Source of the DNA: Salinibacterium sp. ZJ450
Lineage (GTDB): Bacteria; Actinomycetota; Actinomycetes; Actinomycetales; Microbacteriaceae
NCBI RefSeq assembly: GCF_011751885.2
Contig: NZ_CP061771.1
Span: 2,480,001 to 2,544,000 of the forward strand
DNA length: 64,000 nucleotides
Direction: 5' to 3'
Part shown: positions 8,881 through 17,686 of the stretch, in pieces
Position numbering within the stretch: the stretch's first letter is position 1
Layout of the letters: each line of letters starts with the position of its first letter
Position numbers and translations under genes: made by a program
Notes under the pieces: model-generated
Database searches by the model: none
Told to the model about the DNA's origin: nothing
The model's input: the letters and a program-made list of their open reading frames with translations, nothing else

Positions 8881-10052
8881 CAGTCCACCCGCACCCGATC
8901 TCCCGGCTGCAGCGCACCCTCGATCGCGGATCGCCCACCGTCCGAGCCGAGGACGGTGACCGGCACCTCTAGGAACGTACCGTCGTCTTCGCGGCGCAGC
9001 ACGATTCCGGCGGTACCCTCCTGTTGCGCGACCGCGACCGTTGGCACCAGCAGCGCGCCGGTCGCGATCTGCCGTGTTTCGACCACGACGCTCACCGCCG
9101 TGCCTACTGCCGCCAGCGCGTCCTCGCCGGCGGGGATGATGTCCGCCCACCTCATCGGCTCACCGCCGACGCTGACCCCGACCTCATCGGCCGTCGCCTC
9201 GAAGACCCGATCGACGGCCCCGGTCGCGGCCGGCTGCCCGGCCGCGGTGAAGGTGACCATCGCACCGGGAAGGAGGGCGGATGCCGCATCCGGCGTAACG
9301 CCCACCCGCACGACATTCCGGGTGGAGACAACCCCGATGCTCGCCCCTGCGGTCACATCGGCGCCGACCGGCGGTATGGCGACAATCTGGGCAGGCAGGG
9401 AGGAGAACGCCGCGACGGCGGAGAGCGGCAGGTACGGGTGTTCGGCTGGCGGTGCGGGAGCCGGTGCGGTGGCTGCATCGGTGCCGGTGTTGGTTGTTTG
9501 TACAGGTGTCGCGATGTCAAGGGTGCGGTGGGGGGCGGTGCCGCCTACTCCCACGTACAGCTTTGCGACGGCCTGCGCTGTCGCCTGCCCGAACTTGCCA
9601 TCCGCGCTGCCCAGTAACCCAAGCTGGGTGAGGTTGTCTTGCAGCACCCGAACGTCGGGCCCGGCATCGCCGACGCCAACGTCACGGTAGAAGGGGAACG
9701 GTGACGCGATCGCAAACACCGGTGAACCGTTCACCCACGCCGCCCTTGCGCCCGCTGCCAAGTTGGCACCCGGCGACAGCGGGCTGTCGGTGACCACGCT
9801 GCGTGCGGCATCCGTCACCGCAGCGAGCGTCACCGATTCCTCCGTCTGCGCCGCGATCACTCCCGGCAGGGTCCGGGTCGCGATGAGATCCCCGCGCTCG
9901 ATCTGAGCGAGAACGGGTTCGGCGGCCGGCGGAGTCGCCTGCGCCTCCCACTGCGCGGGAGAGGTGAACGCCTGCGCCGCAAACCACCCGCCGGCGACCA
10001 GAACAGCCGTGGTGGCAACCCCGATCGCGGTCAGCCACACGCGCCTGCTCAT
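8880..10052 (-). CDS. Membrane-fusion-like protein with peptidoglycan-binding domain
   Basis: A 390-residue protein with an N-terminal anchor (MSRRVWLTAIGVATTAVLVA). A PG_binding_1-like segment lies near residues 140-180 (GPDVRVLQDNLTQLGLLGS, DGKFGQATAQAVAKLY). Adaptor-like beta-barrel regions follow (GVTPDAASALLPGAMVTF, VETRQIATGALLVPT, ALQPGDRVRVD). Such proteins partner MacB-type transporters in Gram-positives, and the domain may dock the complex on the wall. The start is chosen at the ATG that overlaps the preceding lipoprotein stop (ATGA); the following transporter start overlaps this stop. Confidence 0.85.
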   Translation of the reverse strand: MSRRVWLTAIGVATTAVLVAGGWFAAQAFTSPAQWEAQATPPAAEPVLAQIERGDLIATRTLPGVIAAQTEESVTLAAVTDAARSVVTDSPLSPGANLAAGARAAWVNGSPVFAIASPFPFYRDVGVGDAGPDVRVLQDNLTQLGLLGSADGKFGQATAQAVAKLYVGVGGTAPHRTLDIATPVQTTNTGTDAATAPAPAPPAEHPYLPLSAVAAFSSLPAQIVAIPPVGADVTAGASIGVVSTRNVVRVGVTPDAASALLPGAMVTFTAAGQPAATGAVDRVFEATADEVGVSVGGEPMRWADIIPAGEDALAAVGTAVSVVVETRQIATGALLVPTVAVAQQEGTAGIVLRREDDGTFLEVPVTVLGSDGGRSAIEGALQPGDRVRVD

Positions 10053-10963
10053 CCTTGCGCCGGGGCGTACGTTGCGATCAGTTCGAGCAGCACCTGCCGG
10101 TCCTTCAGCCACTTCTCCCGATCGCTGCTCAGCCGGTCGGCGTTAGCCTGGATGAACTCGACCTGACGATCCCACTGGGCGTCGTACTGCGCCTGCGCCC
10201 AACCGCTTGACTCCCGGCACCGGACATCGGCGGTCGCGAGCGCGATCTCCACCTGGGTCAACGGCGGCTCGGGCGGACCATCCACCCCCGGCGCGTACCC
10301 GGGGATGCCGAGCTGGGCCCGCATCTCGTCGGTCGGCATGCCATCCAGCGGACTGTCCGGAGCGCCACCGTAGCCGGCCTCGTCGAGGCAGTCGCGCCAG
10401 GCGTCCGCGGCCGCCTTCACTGGGCCGGTGGTTGCGGCATCCTCTACGGTTTGCCAATAGCTCGACGAAGCGGGTTGGCTCGACCTGGTGGCACCGCCAA
10501 AGACCGGGTGCTCAGCCTGCACGTCTTCTAGGCAGGGGGTGAACACAGTGTCGAATCCGGGCTGAGATTGCGCCAGCGTGTTCATTCTCGTGAAGTTCTC
10601 GATGCGCGCCGTGCGCTCAGCCGAAGGGACCGTGTGATAGCCCCACGTCTGCGCCGCCTCGAGGGTTCGCATGGACATCGGGCTCTTGTAGTCCGTATCA
10701 TCGAGCGACTCCGGCATGATCGGCCACTGGAAGCCCGCCTCCTGCATGCACTCGGACACGAGCAGATTCAACGCGTAGGAATAGATCGTGTCTGTGGACG
10801 GAAAGAGATATTCGTCGAGTGGCATGACCCAGTTCGCCCGGTCTTTCGCTGGGAGGTTCAGGTCCGCGATGGCCGGGCCGCTGGCACATCCTGAGAGGAG
10901 TGCGGTGCAGAGTGCGGCAACCGCCGCGCCACGCACCACCGTTGTTCGTCCGCTGCGGGTCAT
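10049..10963 (-). CDS. Putative lipoprotein, first gene of the MacB-like operon
   Basis: A 304-residue protein with a lipoprotein signal (VVRGAAVAALCTALLSGCAS; lipobox Cys near residue 25). GGAG sits 5 nt before the ATG at 10963. The mature part has paired cysteines (SECMQEAGF, FTPCLED, WRDCLDEAG, VRCRESSGW) that could form disulfides, plus a charged helical C-terminus (DRLSSDREKWLKDRQVLLEL). I know of lipoproteins of this look beside MacB/adaptor operons but have no function to assign. Its operon position implies it works with the transporter at the outer membrane face. Confidence 0.8.
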   Translation of the reverse strand: MTRSGRTTVVRGAAVAALCTALLSGCASGPAIADLNLPAKDRANWVMPLDEYLFPSTDTIYSYALNLLVSECMQEAGFQWPIMPESLDDTDYKSPMSMRTLEAAQTWGYHTVPSAERTARIENFTRMNTLAQSQPGFDTVFTPCLEDVQAEHPVFGGATRSSQPASSSYWQTVEDAATTGPVKAAADAWRDCLDEAGYGGAPDSPLDGMPTDEMRAQLGIPGYAPGVDGPPEPPLTQVEIALATADVRCRESSGWAQAQYDAQWDRQVEFIQANADRLSSDREKWLKDRQVLLELIATYAPAQG

Positions 10964-11117
10964 CCTTGCTCCATCCTGTTTAAGGTCGATACCTACAAGG
11001 TTGTCGCAGCGTCTCAAACCTGACCGACTCCGACGATTAATTCTCAAACTCACGGACTCAGAGCTAGGAACGTAAGGCATCCGGGAGCCGATCTGGGTGG
11101 TTGCCGGCCGTAAGCGG

Positions 11118-11131
11118 GACCCTGAGCGGGC
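11118..11131. repeat. Dispersed GACCCTNARCGGGC motif, copy 3
   Basis: GACCCTGAGCGGGC, in the gap between the lipoprotein gene and the small membrane protein gene. Confidence 0.4.
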
Positions 11132-11229
11132 AGAGAATTCGCATCAGGTTCAGTGGCCAGTGACGCGCCTCATACGAGAAGGGCATCTGGGCCGCACGAC
11201 GCTGCTGGCGCGGCTCGTGCGGCGCAGCG

Positions 11230-11658
11230 TCAGCTGCTGCGGGTGAACACGCCCATGCCTCCAGGCCGCTCAACGGTGACGGTGAAGTCTTTGAGTGAGT
11301 AGCGGAAGCTGGTCCAATCGGCCCACGCATCGACAGTGACGAATATCTGCTTCTCCTCCTCGGCGGAGAGGTCAGGTTCGAGGGTAAAGGTTCCGAAGAG
11401 CTTGGCGGGACCGCCGTCTAGGAATGTGGTCCCTTTGATGTGCAAGTCGGCTATACCCTCCGTGTCGTTCGCCAGGTCCTTCATTGATTCGATCATCGGC
11501 CGTGAGGGGAAGACGGTGTCGACTGCTAGGTCTCCGACGATGAGGACTCCGGTGATCGCGACGGCGGCGAGGCCGGCGATCATCACCAGCTGCGACTTCT
11601 GGACCGGCGGCTTGGCCGGCACCTCGGTGGGCGTTTGCCCGAACAGCTCGCTCGTCAT
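11230..11658 (-). CDS. Small membrane-anchored protein of unknown function
   Basis: A 142-residue protein: a proline-rich cytosolic start (MTSELFGQTPTEVPAKPPVQ), one helix (LVMIAGLAAVAITGVLIVG), and an external domain of about 100 residues with DLHIKGTTFLDG and DWTSFRYSLKDFTVTVE. The ATG at 11658 is chosen because it makes a compact anchored protein. The frame is open to a GTG at 11703 and neither start has a clear Shine-Dalgarno. No family is recognised. Confidence 0.65.
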   Translation of the reverse strand: MTSELFGQTPTEVPAKPPVQKSQLVMIAGLAAVAITGVLIVGDLAVDTVFPSRPMIESMKDLANDTEGIADLHIKGTTFLDGGPAKLFGTFTLEPDLSAEEEKQIFVTVDAWADWTSFRYSLKDFTVTVERPGGMGVFTRSS

Positions 11659-11779
11659 AGGCGGACGATAACAGGTGGAACGCGGCTCAGCGAAGGTGGG
11701 CACTTGCGTCGTTTCATCAGTTCAGCCAGTCCGCTGTCGACGTAGGGTTGCACATCGCTGACCTTGTGGGCGTGAATGG

Positions 11780-12310
11780 TTAGCTGAGTGGAGCCGAGCC
11801 GAAAGCTGGAAAGTCGGGAGCCGCGTAGTGCCTCACCGTGACACTGTGAATCTCGTCCATCGTGTGAGCTCCGGGAACCTCGAACTCCTGAACGCTGGCG
11901 TTCTCGCTGACGCTGCCCGCGAGTTCATACCTGGCTCCCACATCGGTCGTCCATGCGTCGTCGGAGTTCTTGATTAGCGCACCTTCGTTGAGGTAGAGCC
12001 GGAGATCGGGAGCAGATCCCGTCCGAAAGTCGGTGAGGGTCACCCAGACAGTTCCATTGTCACGACGCGCTATTTCGACGGACCCGACTGTCTCCGTCCA
12101 TTGGTTGACGAACTGTCCGGTGATTGGGAGTTGCTGCTCAAACTCGCTCAGTCCGGCTGCAGCTTCTTGGGTCGCGGCCTCGGATGGCGTCGCCATCGAC
12201 GTTGGTGCTTGGCCTGCATCACTCGGGTCCGCGCCGCTGCACCCGCTTGAGCACACCGCGATTATCCCGGCGAGCACTAAGGCGGTAGCCAAACGCAGAT
12301 AAATTCTCAT
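11780..12310 (-). CDS. Lipoprotein with DM13 domain
   Basis: A 176-residue protein. The signal peptide LRLATALVLAGIIAVCSSGC ends in a lipobox cysteine near residue 24. A T/S/A-rich linker precedes a DM13-type domain from about residue 60: GQFVNQWTETVGSVEI, LTDFRTGSAPDLRLYL, then EVPGAHTMDEIHSVTVRHY. DM13 domains occur in extracytoplasmic electron-transfer or adhesion contexts, and the conserved DF...PDL...YL core is present. The gene is monocistronic and the role is not determinable here. Confidence 0.82.
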   Translation of the reverse strand: MRIYLRLATALVLAGIIAVCSSGCSGADPSDAGQAPTSMATPSEAATQEAAAGLSEFEQQLPITGQFVNQWTETVGSVEIARRDNGTVWVTLTDFRTGSAPDLRLYLNEGALIKNSDDAWTTDVGARYELAGSVSENASVQEFEVPGAHTMDEIHSVTVRHYAAPDFPAFGSAPLS

Positions 12311-12561
12311 GCCCGAACCTTCGTGCTTGACGCGCAATGCTGTCAAGCCCCGGCTTCTAGAGGGTCGACGCGCGCTCATCGATGCGCAAAAGGGCGGATA
12401 GCGTTCCACAAGTCGGACCTTTTGCGGGACGGTTTCTGGCCGCTCCCTTCCTGGAATCTGAACACGTCCGGAGCTTGCTCTGTACTGACCGCCGTCTTTT
12501 ATGTTCCAATGCGGTAATCGAACCACGCACGTTCCACCTCGACGCTAGGGAGGCAGCGCCC

Positions 12562-13170
12562 GTGATCGAATCCGGCACTTTCGTGATTAGTGCATGGCAT
12601 CATGTCGTGGACTTCGTCATAGAGCCCTTTCCTCCGGCAGACCCTATAGCTGCCCTGCAGGCGGCGATGCGCGGCGAGATGCGGGAGTCTGCGCTGATAG
12701 TGCCGTTGGTTTCCACGGGCGTATATTCGGGTCCCATTGATTTGACTGTCGAGGTCCTCGACGCGAGACCGGAGGCAACTGCGCCAGAGTGGGAAGACAT
12801 CCACGAGCTGTCCCTGATGCTCCCGGAAGGACGCGCCTACTTCAACCGGTCGGCAAGCTTCGAGAGGAAGGATGTCGGGAGCATCATGGGTGATGAGCAG
12901 GGCAGCCACCGGGCGCGGCTCCACGCCAGCGGCCGGGACGCAGCCTATGACGAGGTCGTGGATTCACCCGTCGAGCGGCACTTGGTCCAGTTCTGGAAGG
13001 AACCGCCATCACCGGTGTCTGTCTTGTCCTCGAACTCACAGCGAGGCAAGAGCCTGCCGCGTTTCATCGAGATGTGGCAGGGACCGCCCACCGCCGCGAG
13101 CCCCGCCGAACCGCGCCCCGTAACCCGCGAGCCTCGGGCTGTGCGGATGCACGGAGCCGTGATCGAGTGA
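12562..13170 (+). CDS. Hypothetical protein, uncertain start
   Basis: An acidic protein of about 202 residues if it starts at the GTG at 12562, which follows GGAGG by about 8 nt. The frame is open back to an ATG at 12382, but that stretch does not look coding. Visible segments are FVISAWHHVVDFVIEPFPP, IDLTVEVLDARPE, ARLHASGRDAAYDEVV and ERHLVQFWKEPP. The RLHASGRD..YD and HLVQFW blocks resemble small actinobacterial hypotheticals I have met, without known function. There is no signal peptide or membrane segment. Confidence 0.5.
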   Translation: MIESGTFVISAWHHVVDFVIEPFPPADPIAALQAAMRGEMRESALIVPLVSTGVYSGPIDLTVEVLDARPEATAPEWEDIHELSLMLPEGRAYFNRSASFERKDVGSIMGDEQGSHRARLHASGRDAAYDEVVDSPVERHLVQFWKEPPSPVSVLSSNSQRGKSLPRFIEMWQGPPTAASPAEPRPVTREPRAVRMHGAVIE

Positions 13171-13611
13171 TCGGCTCCGGAAGCCGGACGCTTATCGGGC
13201 ACCCGAACTGTTTCCTTTCTTGCTTCCGAATGCATCGTTTGAGGAACGCTTAGACTCGGCCCAGGGAGGGGATCATCGTGAACGGCACGGCCTCGGTTGC
13301 CAAGGCTGGCTGGGACCGCGCTGCGCTGGCCGTGACACAGACCAGATGAAAGTGAGCACGTGTCGCCCTCTTGTCGTGCTGCTGAGCTGACGACACCCGC
13401 TAGCGTGCAGATGCACCCCGTGTTGTGTGCTGCCAGAGTCGGTTCCTAGATTGAGCGGGTTCGCGCATCGGCAGGTGTGCTCCGGAGCAGTTGCCCTAGC
13501 CGCTCGACGGCGATGCTGGCCAGCCCAGGCGTGCATGGCCTGCCATCCGTGCGTGTTGAGGCGCGTTGCGCGCATCCGCCGGGGGGCATCTCATTCACTA
13601 CGGTATGAAGG
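13171..13611. other. Intergenic stretch without a gene
   Basis: About 440 bp before the PIN-like gene. I see no convincing reading frame, terminator or repeat. It marks the start of a sector whose base composition looks less uniform than the core region. Confidence 0.4.
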
Positions 13612-14676
13612 GTGACGGCACAGACTCGCATTCCCCAAACGGTGCACGCGATCGCCCTCGACACAAATGCCAGCCCGAAGGGCATGATGAGCGTCGAGGC
13701 GATTGAACAACTCATCCGCACCATCGATGCTCAGGAACTCGACATTGAAATCTGGATCCCCGAGCCCGTCATTTGGGAGTGGGCAGAGCACGCTCACCGC
13801 GTCGCCACACAGGCCCAAACTGATTACCTCACCCAGGTGAAGCATCTCGCTGTAAGTGTCATACCTGGTTTCGAGGGAGGTCCAGCGTTTGTGATGGACG
13901 TTGCAGACGTGATCGAGCATATAGAGGAACAGCTCGACGACCTTTGGCGGGATGACGGTAGTGGGGCAGTGCGTATTCTTCGACTGAAGGACCAACCCGA
14001 TGCCGCAATTCTCGGTCTTCGCGATCAAATCCTGCGAACGGGCGCAGGGAGAACGAAGCGGGACGGAACCTCAGCGGTTAAGACGGGTGGCGCGGACAGT
14101 GCCTCCTGGCGACTTGTGGCAGCAACATCGGGCGACCTCGTCAACGTTGTCCTCGTTTCATCTGACAGTGATGCATATCGACACTTCTCCGGCACGGACG
14201 CGCCGACCATCGTCAAAGACCTGTGGTCGGTCAAGAGGGAGCTCCTTAAGCTGCGAAGTGGAACCGACGAAGCAGTATTGGCTGTCACCGAAACTCTCCG
14301 GGATGAACTCCCCGCAATTTCTGAGGATCACCTCGACGTGACGGAAGTGCTCGGCGAGCACTTGCTGTTGACTCCACAACGAGACCAAGCTGTGATTTCA
14401 ATAACTCGTATTTCTCGAGTACTGGACGTAGATGAGATTGAAGTCTCGCTAGGTGACAAGACTGCCACGGCGGTAGTCGAAATTGAGATCGACGTATCCA
14501 TTGACTATGTGCGCTGGGATCATCGGAACGATTCAATCGAGGCGGACGTTGACGAAGAATACGACGTCAAAGCTTACGCTCGCGTCTCCGCCGAAGCGGT
14601 GGCCGCGGTGCAGGGACGGTGGTTCTTCGACATCGTCCAGATTGAGATCGTTGACGATCGTTACAACCGACCCTGA
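13612..14676 (+). CDS. PIN-like domain protein (DUF4935-like)
   Basis: A 354-residue protein with a GTG start. The N-terminus shows the PIN pattern: first acidic residue in AIALDTNASP (residues 14-22), then IEIWIPEPVIWEWAEHA. A second acidic cluster KTGGADSASWRLVA and then VVLVSSDSDAYRHF carry the expected later carboxylates (about residues 160-195). PIN domains are usually Mg-dependent RNases. The C-terminal 150 residues are beta-rich and acidic (DEIEVSLGDKTATAVVEIEI), with no family I recognise. No antitoxin-sized partner is adjacent, so it may be a solitary PIN protein of a defence or mobile region. Confidence 0.7.
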   Translation: MTAQTRIPQTVHAIALDTNASPKGMMSVEAIEQLIRTIDAQELDIEIWIPEPVIWEWAEHAHRVATQAQTDYLTQVKHLAVSVIPGFEGGPAFVMDVADVIEHIEEQLDDLWRDDGSGAVRILRLKDQPDAAILGLRDQILRTGAGRTKRDGTSAVKTGGADSASWRLVAATSGDLVNVVLVSSDSDAYRHFSGTDAPTIVKDLWSVKRELLKLRSGTDEAVLAVTETLRDELPAISEDHLDVTEVLGEHLLLTPQRDQAVISITRISRVLDVDEIEVSLGDKTATAVVEIEIDVSIDYVRWDHRNDSIEADVDEEYDVKAYARVSAEAVAAVQGRWFFDIVQIEIVDDRYNRP

Positions 14677-15719
14677 ACCACGAGGAGTGGCGGAAGCCTT
14701 GCGCGACACCCGTGCGCCCGGCGCTGACCCGTGTCCCTGCCGCCACGGCCCGACCGATCACGAGACCTCGTCGAAGCGCAGGTAATCACTCAGGACAAAC
14801 CGGTGGCACCGGGCCCCGGCCCCGCCGGTCACAGTCCGGCGTTCGCGATCGGGACAGACCACAAGGAGAGATCGAGTTCAGCGTCCGGGGACAGCCATGT
14901 CTCCGGCATCCTGTCCAGGGCCCGAGACAACCCCACGCTTGAGACCGTGATGCTCACCGTCAACGACCAGGTTTTCGCTGTCCCGTACACGCATTGGGTG
15001 CTCGTCGTCACCGACCCACGTCCCTGCCCGCGGCCCCGGCATCGCTGGCGACCGGGGACGAGTTCCCGGCAGCACCCGCCGTCCCACAGTCGAGGTCTCA
15101 CCTGTCATCTCGATCGACGAGCTCGCGTTCTCCTGACCGTGTCCGCACCGGACTCAGACCGGTAGCGACCCGACCGAAGTGACGGCCAGCCGCAACTTGA
15201 TTCTGACCAGTCGGCCGAAACTGACCGCGACGTGCTTCGCCGTCCCGGTGAGACCCCGGCGATAGCCGCACCCGTTGTCGGCCCGGCCCCGCCAGTGACC
15301 CGCGATAGCGGCCTGCCCGTCCCCGAGCGTCGGCGAGGGGTTCGGTCCGGCGATAGCCGCGGGTCGGGGATCCGGTCGTCGGTCGGTCAGTGGCTGGTGG
15401 TCGATGAGGTGATGGCGGGCGCTGCGGCATAGGGGTTTAGAGAGGAGCTCGGCCTGGCGGCCTCGCTCCCGGTCGGACTTCGTCCTCCCTCCGACGTTGC
15501 GGTTTCTATGTGTCGTCTGCTCGTCCACTCCACCCGGCCTTCGGCCGTGCGCGTAGCGGAGCGTGGCGGCAGGACGACGGCGTAGCGTTGGCCGTCACCG
15601 TCACGCGGAGCGGAGCGCACGGCGTCTCGATTGCACTTCACCGGTCGGCCGCGGCCCTCGCTACGCTCGGCGCCTCGTGGAACTACTCGCTGTCTACCCG
15701 GTTTCGTATCGGTTGAGTG

Positions 15720-15960
15720 CCGGTCAGTCGCAGGCTCCTTCCCTCTCACTGCGTTCGCTTCGCTCTCTTCGTTCACTACCGACCTTCGGCCGGTGACTGC
15801 GCTGCGCTTGTCGGATCGCTCTTCGACGCGATGTCTCCGGTCAGGCTGCGCCTTCCCTCTCGCTCCGTTCGCTGCGCTCTCTTCTCTCACGGGCCGTCCT
15901 TGCCGCCGGTGACTTCGTCGTGGTCACGGTGTGTTCTCTACCCGGTGTCGTTGTGATGTC
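15720..15960. repeat. Imperfect direct repeats about 114 bp apart
   Basis: CCTTCCCTCTC begins at 15737 and again at 15851. Each copy continues with a CGTTCGCT(T/G)CGCTCTCTTC block of about 50 bp and then a CCGGTGAC(T) segment. A weaker relative (CTCGCTGGCGCTCCCTCACC) follows near 15966. CTACCCGGTTTCG near 15692 recurs as CTACCCGGTGTCG near 15938. Confidence 0.5.
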
Positions 15961-16265
15961 TACCCGTCGCTGGCGCTCCCTCACCCTCGCTGGCGCTCGG
16001 CGCTGTCGGTGCGGTGTTCTTGTCGGGTTCGGTTTGTTCCCGGCGCAGGGACCTGTGGTGACGCCTGCCTGCACCAGCATCGATACGTCTTCTGCTCGCC
16101 GGCTGATCGATGACGATTCGCCGAACCAGCAACACGACCCGAGCATCAGACCGGAACCCGGGGAACAGATCAGCCACACGCAGCGATACGGTAACGGGTC
16201 GCAGAACGGTGCGGTGACGTTGCGTTGGAGGGAGCGCCAGCGACCGGAAGTCTGGACGGACATTA

Positions 16266-16395
16266 GCGGCGAAGCCGCAACACCGAAGGTGCAGACCACG
16301 AAGTGGTCTCAGGTCCCTTGGCGAAGCCGGGACCAGCGTGGCGCCCGACGACGCGGTTCACGCGTCGGCAAGCACACGCTGCGGCACCGAAGGTG
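16266..16395. repeat. Cluster of six small hairpins, five with GAA loops
   Basis: Stems in order: GCGGC-GAA-GCCGC (16266-16278), CACC-GAA-GGTG (16281-16291), GACCAC-GAA-GTGGTC (16294-16308), GGC-GAA-GCC inside a GGTCCC/GGGACC stem (16312-16334), CGACGCG/CGCGTCG (16349-16367), and CACC-GAA-GGTG again (16385-16395). The stems differ while the loop is kept. Confidence 0.6.
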
Positions 16396-16953
16396 ACGCG
16401 GCAGGACCGGCGCGGCGTACAGCCCAGCGCCGGCACCTGCAGTCGGCACACGCGCACGCGTGGGCCAGAGTGAAGGGGCCGGCGGGTTCCGGCCCGCAAC
16501 CGTAAAGGTTCCTCGGTCAGGGGCACCTGCGTGACATTGACTCGGATCGAATGTGGCGCGCAAGAGACTGCAAGGGGGTCGCGCCGTGAACCGGTCGAGC
16601 TTGGGCGATTCTCGTCACGATCAGGTCCCGGCTTTGTCGCGGGATCGCCATGGGAATCGCCGGCTCTACCGGGCATGACAACGGCGGCCTCGTGCGGTGC
16701 CGCCGAGGAGATTGTCCGGGCGGATCAAACGGGTTTCCCAGCGGCGATTGAGCGCGGGCCGCGGGTGCCGAGTTGCGACCCCGAGTCTTGGCTGTTCGTG
16801 GCGGGCTTGCCTGCCGCATCCGAGGAGGCTTCGACCTAGACCACCGCGCGGTTTTTCTGCGCGAGCTTCGCGACGGCGCTGGCGCCCGATGGGCACGATG
16901 AAGTCGACGCCTCGGTTCCGTGATCGAGATACAGGCGCGGCCGGCTGAGGGGT

Positions 16954-17201
16954 GAGTGCATGGAGTGCACTGTCGTCGACCGCATCTCCGAGAACGGCGA
17001 TCGAGGGTCATTCTTGGGGTTCGACGTTCAGGAACGACCTTCAACCGGCTCTTTCGCATAGGCCTCCTCCGAGTACTGCACTAACTGCACTCTGGGTCTA
17101 CTTCCCTTTATTTGTGTGGGATGCAGGCTCCTTCGGGGCATCATTTCGGCTGCACGGAAGTGCACTTGGTGCACCTACGTCAGTGCGCCGAAGTGCACTT
17201 C
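16954..17201. promoter_or_regulatory. Cluster of AGTGCACT-type palindromes
   Basis: The half-site AGTGCA recurs: GAGTGCATGGAGTGCACTG (from 16954), TACTGCACTAACTGCACTC (from 17074), GGAAGTGCACTTGGTGCACC (from 17156) and the perfect palindrome GAAGTGCACTTC (17190-17201). They precede the 62-bp array and the primase gene, so binding sites for a replication or copy-control protein are plausible. Confidence 0.5.
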
Positions 17202-17331
17202 TTACTTCTTTTAATCCGCACCTGGCGACTATCGGATACCGAACCTCCCCCGCACCTATCTCCCGTGGAGGCGTATCCCCGACGCCGGCACAGGAACCCA
17301 GCCCACCTGGACCTGAACCTCACGCATAGAG

Positions 17332-17605
17332 GAACAGAGCAGAACCCCGACAGGTCAACACAACCCAGCCGGACCAGAACCTCACGCAAAGAAGAACAGA
17401 GCAGAACCCCGACAGGTCGACACAACCCAGCCGGACCAGAACCTCACGCAAAGAAGAACAGAGCAGAACCCCGACAGGTCAACACAACCCAGCCGGACCA
17501 GAACCTCACGCAAAGAAGAACAGAGCAGAACCCCGACAGGTCAACACAACCCAGCCGGACCAGAACCTCACGCAAAGAAGAACAGAGCGGAAACCCGACA
17601 GGTCA
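17332..17605. repeat. 62-bp tandem direct repeats (iteron-like), 4 full and 1 partial unit
   Basis: Units begin at 17332, 17394, 17456, 17518 and 17580 (GAACAGAGC marks each start), a constant 62-bp period. The full units are identical apart from rare substitutions (for example GGTCAACAC/GGTCGACAC). A degenerate relative lies just upstream (about 17291-17331). Each unit has a purine-rich stretch (GCAAAGAAGAACAGAGCAGA) and two CAGAACC words. The period is not a multiple of 3 and there is no spacer variation, so this is neither coding nor CRISPR. The array ends about 80 bp before the primase start: an iteron-like replication origin is inferred. Confidence 0.85.
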
Positions 17606-17686
17606 CCGCCCAGCAGTACACCTGAGGCCCGCAAGAGCGTGCCTCCCCGCCCCCGGCTCACGCCAACAACCAACAGGAGAAACCCA

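Larger units (their letters stand above)
14677..16950. other. Long gene-poor region with low-complexity and structured DNA
   Basis: About 2.3 kb where both strands have overlapping open frames of up to 180 codons, but none has family resemblance or coding-like amino acid use. The translations are arginine/serine-rich, as expected from GC-rich simple sequence. From about 15480 to 16000 the DNA is dominated by GCGCTCG/GCTTCGCTC-type words and CGGCCTTCGGCCG hairpins. Such spacer DNA is common in actinobacterial plasmids and integrated elements. Decayed genes may hide here, but I cannot identify one. Confidence 0.5.

Noticed and set aside
12382-12561. N-terminal extension of the gene at 12562
   Set aside because: The extra 60 residues do not look coding, whereas the GTG at 12562 has a GGAGG upstream. 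The extension cannot be fully excluded.
14731-15165. A 144-codon plus-strand frame after the PIN-like gene
   Set aside because: No Shine-Dalgarno, no conserved-looking segment, and overlapping open frames of similar length on the other strand.
15387-15890. A 167-codon minus-strand frame
   Set aside because: It repeats RGK/SER words created by simple DNA repeats and has no coding-like amino acid use or ribosome site.
17332-17605. Possible CRISPR array
   Set aside because: Units are contiguous 62-bp copies without unique spacers, and no cas genes are present.
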